This document shows, in pieces, positions 1 through 9,049 of a stretch of 64,000 nucleotides of DNA. The DNA comes from Barthelona sp. PCE (taxonomy: Eukaryota > Metamonada: BaSk clade). Each line of letters opens with the position of its first letter. Position 1 is the stretch's first letter. A program made the position numbers and the translations under genes. The DNA lies in the NCBI GenBank assembly GCA_040285745.1, contig JAUFOR010000002.1, forward strand, positions 1,240,001 to 1,304,000, in the 5' to 3' direction. The notes under the pieces are model-generated. The model made no database searches, was not told the DNA's origin, and saw nothing but the letters and a program-made list of their open reading frames with translations.

Positions 1-2282
1 ACGTCCTTGAGTTCAACGTAATGATCCTTACCCTTATCAGAAATGTCTCCCTTGGGATCACGCCAACATAGACGCGTCCTATCTTGGTTCAAGTGTACAT
101 ACCTAAGATGAGGCTTACCTGAACGACCAAACTTGATTGCAATGATACCTGCATTTTGTACATACTCGATAATACGTTCATAGAGATCGATAGTTGACTG
201 ATGACCGAATGCACTTTCATACTCCTCATCTTCCATTTCCTCATCACGTCCTCTTCTGAGCAGCATTTCAGGATTACGTTCAACACGGTTTTGACCAAGA
301 TCATCGATTTGATCATTATCAATCCAATCATCACCAGGTAGTTTTGATCGAAGCTCCATAATAACATATTCCAGTTCTTCTCTCTTCTTCTTTTCATCCT
401 CAAGCTGGTTCTGAAGATCCTCATACATAGCCTCCAGTTCAGGATTGACAACCTGTTGTACAGATTCTTCTGGTGGTGGTGGTGGTGGAAGTTCCTCAAG
501 CCTCTCCTTAAGTTCAGACTCTTTCTTCTTTAACTCGTTCTGAAGCTTTTTAATCTTCTTATCCTTCTTCTTCAAGTCAGCCTTACTTGATTCCATACGT
601 TTTTTCAAACGAGCAAGCTCTTCCTCAACCTTTTGTAATTTTGCAATTTTTTTACGCAACTCCTTCTTCAGACCTTCTACTTCATCGTTAAACTGGTTTT
701 GGGCCTCACCTCTGTTAGATTTCATGGTTTCTACAGCATCTTCCAACTCAGTAACACGTTTTAGTGCTTTAGAAAGAGAAATACGAAGGTGCTCATGTTC
801 GCGTTCATTTTCATTAGATTCAGAACTCTGGTTGCGCAACTGATTCTTTAGATCTTTAATCTTATCTTCAAACTTACGACGTGCTTCACTAAAGTCATGA
901 ACCAGTTTCTCCTGCTTTGCTTGAGCATCTGTTCTGAACTTCTTCAATACATTTTCTTGCTCACGTTCGTATTCCTGCTTGTACTCATCAAACTCTTCTT
1001 TCAACTCCTCTCTCAATTCATCAAGTTCAAGTTTCAAGTTACTATCAACACTCCTCTTGCGATCATTCTCGAGTCTAGCCAACTCTGTCTTCAATTTCTT
1101 GATTATGAGCGTGATTTGACGCTCAAATTGAGGATTATGCACATCATGATCATCAAACTGAGTACTATAGCCATATACTTCCATGCAAACACGCAGTTCA
1201 GCCTCCAGCCTGATAATTTCATCACTGTTGACCTCATCAGGAACGCTACCGCTAGAAAACTGACTGTTTAAAGAACTTGTTGAAGCAGTGCTACTGGCAC
1301 GAACTCGGGAAGCCTCAGGAAGAATGTCTGAGAATGAAGGGTTCTTATGCGACAACCTTCTTGTGAATTCTAGTGAAATAGCACCACATGGGTCTGTTGG
1401 GGGAAGACATAAACAAAAAAGACAATTACTGTATCCAGATAATGCTGGTTCAAGATATCTCGTCAATAAACACCCTTCTGTGGGAATGGAAAGCTTACCT
1501 TGGTTCATTGCAGCGATACAGCAACCAAGTTTATCAAGAGTAGATGAGACAAACCTAATTTCTTGAGTTTTTTTTGATTTCGACGATGGTTCCGGTGGTA
1601 CACATTCTAAAAAGTACAAAGATGAAGATATTTTCACAGTGGGAGAGATGGGATCAGGTCTTGTGATAATAATGCGAAGCAAAAAAAAAGAATTATCCTT
1701 TCGCTTATGTTGTGAAACTTTCTCGAGAAAAGCTGCTGCTGCGAGCTCATTGGTGATCTTCACGCTCTCTACGTTACGTAATTCAACTTCTTCTGAACGT
1801 GTGTTGACAGATACAGGTTGACTTCCGTTAAGAACATCAAAGAATGTATCACAAAAGTATTCAACGGCCTGTACATGGAGCTCTACGTCATCTTCCAACT
1901 CAGCAAAAATTTGTCCAATGGCCTGATAAGCGAGACCCTCTTGTCCACGACGATAATCAAATAAAGTTGTTGATTTTCCGCCTGTTGCAGGTCCAAAACC
2001 AACAAACAGAGTGGACATTGGTTCTTCATCGAGTGCTAGATCAACTAAAACCTCTCCTTCACCATCTAAAAATACAGTTTCAGGTTCTTCTGTTTCACCA
2101 AAAACCTGATAAAAATCGTAAGATTTTTGGAAAAGCCCATGTTTGGAGGTGTCGATTACCTGAAGCTTTGAGTTAACAGGCTGATACAAATTGAGAGAGC
2201 GTTTCTCATTGTTGTATTTATCGACTTTCGGTCGTAGCCTTGTGACCATGTATACAACTTTGTCGTCTTCGGCTTCTGCCAT
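1..2282 (-). CDS. Kinesin-like protein with degenerate motor, coiled coil and C-terminal PH-like domain (3' end cut by window edge)
   Basis: About 760 codons are visible from ATG 2282, and the frame is still open at base 1. The N-terminus resembles the kinesin beta1 strand (VTRLRP, about residue 13). A P-loop of the form GPATGGKS lies at about 97-104. A later segment ending in LLTRYLEPALSGYSNCLF matches the kinesin alpha4-alpha5/loop region (LTRLLQDSLGG in canonical kinesins). The usual switch I (NxxSSRSH) and switch II (DLAGSE) motifs are not recognisable at their expected places, so this may be a divergent or non-hydrolysing motor. A long charged coiled coil follows, then a short run of seven prolines (near 472-490 on the + strand). 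After that comes a segment containing KFGRSGKPHLRYVHL and LCWRDP that looks like a PH-type fold. Other coiled-coil ATPases were considered, but the kinesin order of motifs fits best. Motor activity is uncertain. Confidence 0.75.
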   Translation of the reverse strand, partial: MAEAEDDKVVYMVTRLRPKVDKYNNEKRSLNLYQPVNSKLQVIDTSKHGLFQKSYDFYQVFGETEEPETVFLDGEGEVLVDLALDEEPMSTLFVGFGPATGGKSTTLFDYRRGQEGLAYQAIGQIFAELEDDVELHVQAVEYFCDTFFDVLNGSQPVSVNTRSEEVELRNVESVKITNELAAAAFLEKVSQHKRKDNSFFLLRIIITRPDPISPTVKISSSLYFLECVPPEPSSKSKKTQEIRFVSSTLDKLGCCIAAMNQGKLSIPTEGCLLTRYLEPALSGYSNCLFCLCLPPTDPCGAISLEFTRRLSHKNPSFSDILPEASRVRASSTASTSSLNSQFSSGSVPDEVNSDEIIRLEAELRVCMEVYGYSTQFDDHDVHNPQFERQITLIIKKLKTELARLENDRKRSVDSNLKLELDELREELKEEFDEYKQEYEREQENVLKKFRTDAQAKQEKLVHDFSEARRKFEDKIKDLKNQLRNQSSESNENEREHEHLRISLSKALKRVTELEDAVETMKSNRGEAQNQFNDEVEGLKKELRKKIAKLQKVEEELARLKKRMESSKADLKKKDKKIKKLQNELKKKESELKERLEELPPPPPPEESVQQVVNPELEAMYEDLQNQLEDEKKKREELEYVIMELRSKLPGDDWIDNDQIDDLGQNRVERNPEMLLRRGRDEEMEDEEYESAFGHQSTIDLYERIIEYVQNAGIIAIKFGRSGKPHLRYVHLNQDRTRLCWRDPKGDISDKGKDHYVELKD

Positions 2283-2576
2283 GATGTTGATGGATAGAAA
2301 CCGTTAGAACAAAGGGAAAAAATGTTAAACAGGTTTCTTCTTCTTGAACGCGTTTTAAGCGGTGTGTAGAAACTAAACAAACCACAGCCCAGGCACTGAT
2401 CCAAAAGAATAGCGTTGCAACATTTCTTTCATTGCTTCAATTTTTATTCACTTAAGAAATAATGACTGGACCATACTTTCACCGAATAAACTGAACCTTG
2501 ACAATAAAATAACTTAAACTTTCAGCAAGGAATTGAAAAAAATATCTTAATCAATTTTTTTTAGTTTACAGCAACA

Positions 2577-3263
2577 TTAGAATGTTTCTTTAGGTTCCAT
2601 GGGCGTTATTGGGTCCGGGAGTATATCACGCGTGACATGGATACGAGAAACTGAATCAATAAAAGAGTCAACAAACACAACAAACTCTTCACGATCCATT
2701 GAATGACTTTCGTCAACATCAAATGCTTCCATCATCTCAGAAGCCTGGCGCACGAGACACCGTCCCTTATCGAATGAATCACCAGGGAACAAGAAACTGA
2801 GCATCTGAGCTAATTCGTGAGAATCTAATAATCCGTTTTTATCACGATCAAAATGCTCCCACATCATGTCTACGAAGTCTGGGTCATCAAAGCACTCTTT
2901 AATTAAGGTAGCAACGAAACTAGGATTATTCTCATGAACTTTCTCCCATAATGCTTTGAATTCATCATAGTCAAAGATATCATTTCCATCCAAATCATGT
3001 TTTTCAACAAACGTGGCCAAACAACGAACATATACACGTGGAATACGACCTCTAAAACTATCCTGTACTTTATCCAGTAATAGGTTAACTACATCATTAC
3101 AACCCAGTGTTCCGAGCTCACGCTCCAGTTCCAAATACTCTGCCCTAATCTCATCCACCAGGGTTGGAACTTCAATTTTTTGACGACGATAGTCTTCGAT
3201 AACTAATTCATTGTGTTTCTTGGTTCGCGGTTTATACTTTCTACGTGATCTTCTGTATCCCAT
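2577..3263 (-). CDS. EF-hand calcium-binding protein
   Basis: A 228-residue protein with a basic N-terminus (RRSRRKYKPRTKK) and three recognisable EF-hand loops. These are DLDGNDIFDYDE, DRDKNGLLDSHE and DVDESHSMDREE, each with acidic or polar residues at loop positions 1, 3, 5, 9 and 12. It probably acts as a calcium sensor. No partner can be named from sequence. The basic head suggests binding to an acidic surface such as tubulin or membrane, but that is inference. It is transcribed in the same direction as the kinesin-like gene downstream. A TCATTT motif lies about 9 nt upstream of the ATG (3272-3277, complement). Confidence 0.85.
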   Translation of the reverse strand: MGYRRSRRKYKPRTKKHNELVIEDYRRQKIEVPTLVDEIRAEYLELERELGTLGCNDVVNLLLDKVQDSFRGRIPRVYVRCLATFVEKHDLDGNDIFDYDEFKALWEKVHENNPSFVATLIKECFDDPDFVDMMWEHFDRDKNGLLDSHELAQMLSFLFPGDSFDKGRCLVRQASEMMEAFDVDESHSMDREEFVVFVDSFIDSVSRIHVTRDILPDPITPMEPKETF

Positions 3264-3580
3264 ATGAGTTTAAATGATAATAAAAGGGTGATAAAAAAGT
3301 TTTCGAACTTTCTGCTTTGGAATGTAATTCTAAAGCCTCAATAAGGAACCATATACTAATGCATAGGCACATTAAGCAATGAAATAGGAAAATACAAGCA
3401 AATTGGAAAAAGCCCATTTTAGTAAGGATATGAAATATGTCCGGCAGATAAAAATATTTTCTAATCTCAGTTTACTTACCATGATAACTACGTAAAACAG
3501 TTATACTTGTCATGTATTATGCAAAATTTTCAATATTTCCACTTCAACTGTTTCCCATTTAATACCTTTTTCAATTCAAT
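3264..3580. other. Intergenic spacer, 317 bp
   Basis: AT-rich sequence between two minus-strand genes. It holds the promoter and 5' UTR of the EF-hand gene and the 3' UTR of its upstream neighbour. I see no RNA gene or repeat in it. Confidence 0.6.
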
Positions 3581-5281
3581 CTAATCTGACAGATCCGACA
3601 GCCCATCCTCATCCTGCTCCTCCATCATACCGCCACTGTCACAAGTAAATAGGAAACTTTCTTCGAGTGAATCAACGAGTTGTTTGAATGGTGTTAGCAC
3701 TTCGTTCACATCAACACGTGTTTTGAGCAGATAGGGTCTACCTCCCCAAGTTACCACATCACCTGTTTGTGAAAAAATTGAGGTCAAATGTTGAGTGCAC
3801 TGATTTGTGAGTTTCGAAAGACTAGTAAACAAGGCCTGTAGGCGTGGATACGACTTCATGGGTATTTCTCTTTGCTCCTCATCCTTTGCCTGTTGAAATA
3901 TGGTTGTGATTTCTGATAAAGTTGCTTCTCTTTGTACAATTATAACAACAGCGTGTTCCCATTCAAGAAGGATCTCTCTCAAGCGGTGAAAGAACTGTGA
4001 TGACGTATACTTAACCATGAAATCCAGTCGTTGCATTAGTGGCATGAGGAGCGCCTCCCACATATTTGTTAATCTCGACTGCAAATCTTTAGGTACCCGT
4101 TCCACAGTGAATTTTGAGTCCTCAAACACATCCAGATCAAGCTGATCAAGTTCATCAGGCGTTACCTCTATGACGTTAGCGAATCTCTTTTCTGATATCA
4201 TACTAACTAACTTTTGAATCTGAAAATCACCTTCCTCTGGCAGCATTTCATCGAATACACCATCAATCTGTCGTAATTCACTTTGTGCAAAATGTTCTGT
4301 TCCTAAAGCATCAACTGGGTTTAGATCAACTTCAAAACTATCAACGTCAATCGCTGAAAGAAGGCGGTCAACGTCAGCCTCGGTGATAGTCTCTCCTTTG
4401 GGTACAACTAAATCTGGTGGAGTTTCTGGTTGTACTTCTAACAGTGGATCGATCTCATCAGGGATAGGCAGAGGTTCTAACATACGCAGCGTCGTTCCTT
4501 CGGGGCCAGGGACGTTGGAATACTGTGCTGATATACCCTTAGGCATTCTATTAAGAGCATTTCTTACCTTTTCCTGACGATCTTTAAAAAGTGCTTCTTC
4601 CTCTTCACTCATCTTATACAATTCTCCAGTTTTTGCACTTTCGAGTTTATCCTTGAATGCTTGATGCTGTTCTTCTTCAAGGTTCTTAATATGTTCAGTG
4701 AGACGCTCGGTTGCTAAAGAATTAAAATCTTTGATTGAATCCATAAATTTCTGTTGACGTTTACGTGCAATTTCACTGATGTTTAGGACCTGTGGACCCT
4801 CTTCAATCTTTGGAATTTCCATCTCAACTAAATGATGATCATTATTATCCTCTGTAAAAATTTTTTCTATTGATTCCATTACAATATCCTTTATACTGAC
4901 ATTTTCAAGCGCCTCTAGAATATCGTTGACATCATCAATCATATTCTCTCCTTTATCACTGAAAATTGAAATGTTTTTCTTGTTTGATTTGGATTTGGAT
5001 TTGCTAGTTTGCTTCAAAGATTGGACTTCTTCCATGGCCGATTCAACACAAATCTCAATAACACGTTGTTTTTGAGAATCATTTAGCTTCTTCTTAGTAC
5101 GAATGAGAGAATCATCTATTAAATCGCTGAACAACTCTTCAAAAGGACTAAGTTTTCGCTTATTTAGATTTTGAAATCTAAACTTCTCATAATCTACGTC
5201 AGGCTGTGGAATAGCTCTGCTAAATCTTGGTTTTGGTACAGGTAGCGGTTGTAAATCCCATATCTTATACTCTGGTGGCAT
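3581..5281 (-). CDS. Coiled-coil protein of unknown function
   Basis: 566 residues, not recognised. The N-terminus is proline-rich (PLPVPKPRFSR) and is followed by a helical part with a short K/S-rich linker (SKSKSKSNKK). Next come charged helices (about 190-240) and an acidic, proline-containing middle. The C-terminal third is helical, rich in leucine and tryptophan, and ends in a very acidic tail (EEQDEDGLSDLSD). There is no signal peptide or membrane segment. It is flanked by other cytoskeleton-type genes, so a structural or axonemal role is possible but not shown. Confidence 0.7.
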   Translation of the reverse strand: MPPEYKIWDLQPLPVPKPRFSRAIPQPDVDYEKFRFQNLNKRKLSPFEELFSDLIDDSLIRTKKKLNDSQKQRVIEICVESAMEEVQSLKQTSKSKSKSNKKNISIFSDKGENMIDDVNDILEALENVSIKDIVMESIEKIFTEDNNDHHLVEMEIPKIEEGPQVLNISEIARKRQQKFMDSIKDFNSLATERLTEHIKNLEEEQHQAFKDKLESAKTGELYKMSEEEEALFKDRQEKVRNALNRMPKGISAQYSNVPGPEGTTLRMLEPLPIPDEIDPLLEVQPETPPDLVVPKGETITEADVDRLLSAIDVDSFEVDLNPVDALGTEHFAQSELRQIDGVFDEMLPEEGDFQIQKLVSMISEKRFANVIEVTPDELDQLDLDVFEDSKFTVERVPKDLQSRLTNMWEALLMPLMQRLDFMVKYTSSQFFHRLREILLEWEHAVVIIVQREATLSEITTIFQQAKDEEQREIPMKSYPRLQALFTSLSKLTNQCTQHLTSIFSQTGDVVTWGGRPYLLKTRVDVNEVLTPFKQLVDSLEESFLFTCDSGGMMEEQDEDGLSDLSD

Positions 5282-5465
5282 TTTATGACAATGTTCTATG
5301 CAATGAACGCAAAAAAAATATGCGTGAAATGATACAAAAAAGAGAAAACAAAAAAATTTTAAGCTAATTATTTACACAGTGTTAATGATGTTCCACCTTC
5401 TATAAGCCCACAGGAGAGCTGCTAATTTTAATAAATCTAAGTCTAAAAATAACTAAAAAAATAGA

Positions 5466-5936
5466 CTATGTTCTTGCCTTACGAATCCAACCAATATGGG
5501 GCATCAGATCACAACCAACTTTGAGGTTGATGTTTGAGATTGGAAGTACCTCATTTTCCACGAGGAAATGATACTTTGGCTCTCCCTTAATGGCAAATTG
5601 AGATTCTCCCTGTAAAACTTCATCAAATAAAACAAACTCATTCTTATGATCCTTATTATCACCGTATTCTGCCACCACATAGCAGTAAAGTGCTTTAACA
5701 TTCCAATTGTATAAAGAACTCACATCCACATCCACATTGATTTCTGAAGGAATATGAGTGTATGGAACCGACTCTATGGGCTGAAGTTCTCCCATTTTAA
5801 TGGTGAGAGATGCTGGTTCATGAATTGTCAAAGAAGAAGGTAATGTAATGAGGAATGATGTGACCCCACCTACCACAAGACAAACTATAGCGAAAAACGC
5901 CATAGAATATAGCCTTAGATACCATTTATGCAACAT
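5466..5936 (-). CDS. SPCS3: Signal peptidase complex subunit 3 (SPC22/23-like)
   Basis: 156 residues, close to the usual length of SPC3 (about 180). A short cytosolic head is followed by one signal-anchor helix (about residues 10-31, FFAIVCLVVGGVTSFLI) and a lumenal beta-rich domain. Family features are visible. YNWNVKALYCYVVAEY matches the conserved 'FNWNTKQLFLYLxAEY' block. FVLFDEVL matches the 'vxiWDxii' strand, and the end resembles 'vxxxGxl'. SPC3 is the essential non-catalytic subunit that supports signal-peptide cleavage in the ER. The gene is divergent from the katanin p80 gene, sharing a short promoter region of about 330 bp. Confidence 0.85.
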   Translation of the reverse strand: MLHKWYLRLYSMAFFAIVCLVVGGVTSFLITLPSSLTIHEPASLTIKMGELQPIESVPYTHIPSEINVDVDVSSLYNWNVKALYCYVVAEYGDNKDHKNEFVLFDEVLQGESQFAIKGEPKYHFLVENEVLPISNINLKVGCDLMPHIGWIRKART

Positions 5937-6266
5937 TTATGTTCTTTATCTTTGATAAGGGATATAAATTTGTAAACTTGTAACAATTTCAATTTATCAT
6001 CATTAAACTGTCAGAATTCCCCTTTAATGCCCTTATTTAGTGTGATGAAAGCACTGCTTGCCCATAAAACTCACTCTAAAGACAAATAACTCTAATATTC
6101 TCAAAGAACATTATATGAGACATGTAATAGGTCAATATTCTCCAAAATATACAATTCTAATAGACGCTCTCATCAATGTATGATGTTTATGAAGCGAAAA
6201 ATTTTCGTATTGTTTTTTCTATTCTACTTCTCTTCCTTTTGCAAAATTATTGGGATTCGTGGGAAA
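5937..6266. promoter_or_regulatory. Divergent intergenic region (SPC3 / katanin p80)
   Basis: 330 bp of AT-rich sequence that must contain both promoters. The plus-strand frame is open from 6180 with a hydrophobic N-terminal run, but that stretch is very AT-rich and is better read as 5' UTR. No RNA gene is seen. Confidence 0.5.
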
Positions 6267-7940
6267 ATGAGTCTCCAGCTGCTCCATAGATTCACAGTTC
6301 AACCCAAACCGACATGTATGGCATTTTCTTCGTTACAGCCAAACATTTTCGTTGTTGGATACGAAAATGGTTCCGTAACAAGCTTTGAGATCATGAGGGA
6401 CGGGTCAACACGTGCATATCGTACATATAAGGGTCATAAAAGTTCCATATCAAGTATTTGTGTAGCTAAAGATGTCAATACTTTCGCAGCAGGCTCAGTA
6501 GGAGGATCCATCAGAATCTGGGACCTCAACTCTGGAGAATCTTTGGGTTCTTTACGTGGTCATGGTCAGACAGTAACTGGATTAGGGTTCTTTTCTGATG
6601 CTCTCTTTCTTGTATCATGTGGTCATGATGCAAAGGTACGTGTCCACGACCTGAGCCGAATGGGCACGATCATGCAGGTTGAATTTGAAGGATTTCCAAC
6701 TTGGACATCCTTTTCCCCTCATGGTAGATGGATTGTTTGTGCAAATGATGAAGGATTGATTAGAATCTGGGACCTACAGGACAGCAAGTCACCTGTTGCA
6801 TCATTTAATGATTTTAATAATGCTGTGACTGATATCATTTTTCATGACAGTGATTGTTACATGGTTGCAGTCAGTGAAGATCGCAATTGCATATTTTATA
6901 ATCTTGAAACTTTTGAAAAACTTGCTGTTTGTGAACCGAATATGGGACCTATTCATAAGTGTTTCCTTGATGCAACATCAGGATATTTGGTTACCGTTAC
7001 TGGGAATTGCATCAGATCATACACCTCCCCGGGTGCTGGTCTTGCAGGACACATGCCTGCAGGGTGGAATCAAGCTCCATTAGCAATTTCTCCTGCTCCT
7101 TTAGGCATGGATGGCTCAATGGTTTTTGCATGCATAAATAGAAGCACAATTGAATTATATGTAGGTGATGCACCAACTGATGTACAGTCAAGGAGTCAAA
7201 ATACTGGTGCACAATCGCCTAAACGCATAAGAACACCCGTACACGAACCCAAACCACATCATATAGAGGCTGTCCCCATCAGACCTGAGGTTTCAATGGT
7301 GACGCCAACACAACAACCCACACATGCTCCAGGTAAGACGATCATTGGGGTTTCGGATACACCTATTGGCATTTCACCTTCAGCTTTTCTTGCTACCAAC
7401 ACACCTATAATGCAGACTGTACCGAATGAACGTGCTGTTATGAGACAAGTCAGTGAAGACAGTACGTCAATGCTTACAGTACTAAGCACTCGTTTAACTC
7501 ATTTAAGGACAGCAGCAGCTTTATGGCAGAAAAACCAAGCTAAATGTATCTCAACACTTGCACACAACAGAGACGAAAGTGTTTTGGCAGATTTTATCAA
7601 GCATGTTATACTTGGCAAGAACCTATCTCTGAAAATAGCTGCTCTGGTTTTGCCTCATATTAGTCCATTGCTAAACTCAAAGTATGAAGCTTTTGTTAGT
7701 GCTGGACTCACACTTATTGGTGATGTGTGTGATGCTTTTAGAGGAGTTATACGTACTTCTCTTGCAGTGAAACCAACTGGTGTAGATATCAGTCATGAAG
7801 AAAGATATAATCGATGTCAACGTGTTGTGGAATGTCTAATCAATTTTAGAAAAATTTTACAAACCCTTTCTTCACGTGAAAGTAATATAGGTGCTAGTGC
7901 AGCAGATGTAATGTCAAGGATTGATGAATGTGTCAGATAA
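6267..7940 (+). CDS. KATNB1: Katanin p80-like WD40 protein with con80 domain
   Basis: 557 residues from ATG 6267. An upstream in-frame ATG at 6180 would add a hydrophobic stretch unlike any katanin, so I chose the inner start. The N-terminal half is a WD40 propeller with repeats ending in IRIWDL, VRVHDL and IRIWDL. A proline/threonine-rich low-complexity linker follows (about 280-385). The C-terminal 150 residues are helical and begin MLTVLSTRLTHLRTAAALW, as in the p80 'con80' domain that binds the p60 ATPase and microtubules. Katanin severs microtubules at basal bodies and spindles. The 3' end lies only 5 bp from the stop of the convergent ARL13B-like gene. Confidence 0.85.
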   Translation: MSLQLLHRFTVQPKPTCMAFSSLQPNIFVVGYENGSVTSFEIMRDGSTRAYRTYKGHKSSISSICVAKDVNTFAAGSVGGSIRIWDLNSGESLGSLRGHGQTVTGLGFFSDALFLVSCGHDAKVRVHDLSRMGTIMQVEFEGFPTWTSFSPHGRWIVCANDEGLIRIWDLQDSKSPVASFNDFNNAVTDIIFHDSDCYMVAVSEDRNCIFYNLETFEKLAVCEPNMGPIHKCFLDATSGYLVTVTGNCIRSYTSPGAGLAGHMPAGWNQAPLAISPAPLGMDGSMVFACINRSTIELYVGDAPTDVQSRSQNTGAQSPKRIRTPVHEPKPHHIEAVPIRPEVSMVTPTQQPTHAPGKTIIGVSDTPIGISPSAFLATNTPIMQTVPNERAVMRQVSEDSTSMLTVLSTRLTHLRTAAALWQKNQAKCISTLAHNRDESVLADFIKHVILGKNLSLKIAALVLPHISPLLNSKYEAFVSAGLTLIGDVCDAFRGVIRTSLAVKPTGVDISHEERYNRCQRVVECLINFRKILQTLSSRESNIGASAADVMSRIDECVR

Positions 7941-7945
7941 TTTTA

Positions 7946-8626
7946 CTACAGTAAAGGATTATTGTTTGGATCTCTGTTTTCTAAGTATTCTTTCAAATTT
8001 TCCCTTGTCTTTCGTTCTTCTTCCTCTTCTTCTCTGCGTTGTTCTTCCATTTGTTCATCTATTAGCACCGTCAACTCCTCGAAATGTGACCTAATATACT
8101 GATAAAACCAATCAAATCCATCTGTTATAGTAGAATCCCTTGATCCTGATATGTTTTTTGCACTAATTCCAATTGAATTGAATGTCAGTGTTTTGTGTTC
8201 GTGTAGGCCAAGTCTATCACTCACTTTATCAACAGGAAGTGCTTCGTCTAGATCTTGTTTGTTCATTACAAATAATACAGGTTTTTTGCCAAATCGATCG
8301 TTAGTTATAAGATTATCCAACACCTCCTTCACCTCACCAAGGCGCATATCGTCTGCACAGTCAATGACGAAGATGAATCCATGACATTCAGCAAGATAAC
8401 TTGACCAAATACCACGAATACTACGACCGCCTCCTAGATCATAAAGCGCAATGTCAAATCCCTGTGACGCGTATGACCCGTGTGAAAAACCTACTGTTGG
8501 TGCTAGAAACTCTGAATCAGGATCTTGCCCTTGAAGTTTCTTGAATAGTGTTGTTTTTCCAGCATTATCGAGGCCCAAAAATGTCACATTTATGTTACTC
8601 ACCACATTTGATGCGAAACAGCCCAT
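7946..8626 (-). CDS. ARL13B: ARL13B-like small GTPase
   Basis: 226 residues. The G domain has GLDNAGKT (P-loop, 18-25), a switch I threonine in APTVGF, DLGGG in place of the Arf DVGGQ, NKQD, and SAK. The DLGGGRSIRGIW block with its glycine in place of the catalytic glutamine is diagnostic of ARL13 proteins, which localise to cilia and act on ARL3. The N-terminus MGC allows myristoylation of Gly2 and palmitoylation of Cys3. The C-terminus is a short charged helix (EEQRREEEEEERKTREN) that is much shorter than the tail of animal ARL13B. This supports a flagellated organism. Other Arf-like GTPases are less likely because of the GGG motif. Confidence 0.83.
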   Translation of the reverse strand: MGCFASNVVSNINVTFLGLDNAGKTTLFKKLQGQDPDSEFLAPTVGFSHGSYASQGFDIALYDLGGGRSIRGIWSSYLAECHGFIFVIDCADDMRLGEVKEVLDNLITNDRFGKKPVLFVMNKQDLDEALPVDKVSDRLGLHEHKTLTFNSIGISAKNISGSRDSTITDGFDWFYQYIRSHFEELTVLIDEQMEEQRREEEEEERKTRENLKEYLENRDPNNNPLL

Positions 8627-9049
8627 GATAATTCACGAAACAGGATGAAATATTATTAGCAAATGTTTTGAACTCTAAATTTAGACTCTGATACACATGC
8701 CCGTTTATGATATACATACTTCTCGGTGCCCAGAGCCAAAATTTGTTATGTTTCAACCTATCCTTAGTAAATAAGAAATAAACAATAGTATTTCTGTTAT
8801 TCATCACCTAAAATGATATTCTTTGGATGTATATGATACTTATACCCACACTGATATGTGAGAAAGATAATTTCACTGCTCTACCAAGAAAAACCCGGCT
8901 TGAAAAATTGTGTGGAAGAACAATAAATTTTGTATAAAAAAGGCCATAAAATCATTAACATCTCCATGGAAATGATATCTTAACTATGTTAAAAAGATGT
9001 ATACTTCTTTTTCTCCTTTTCAACACTATTTTGCACTTTTTGTTACGGT
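8627..9049. other. Divergent intergenic spacer, 423 bp
   Basis: AT-rich region between the ARL13B-like gene and the next plus-strand gene. It holds two promoters. A pyrimidine-rich CTTTTTCTCCTTTTCAAC tract lies just upstream of the ATG at 9050. No RNA gene or repeat is recognised. Confidence 0.55.

Noticed and set aside
6180-6266. Signal-peptide-like N-terminal extension of the katanin p80 gene
   Set aside because: The hydrophobic run comes from AT-rich upstream DNA. Katanin is cytosolic and the family start fits ATG 6267.
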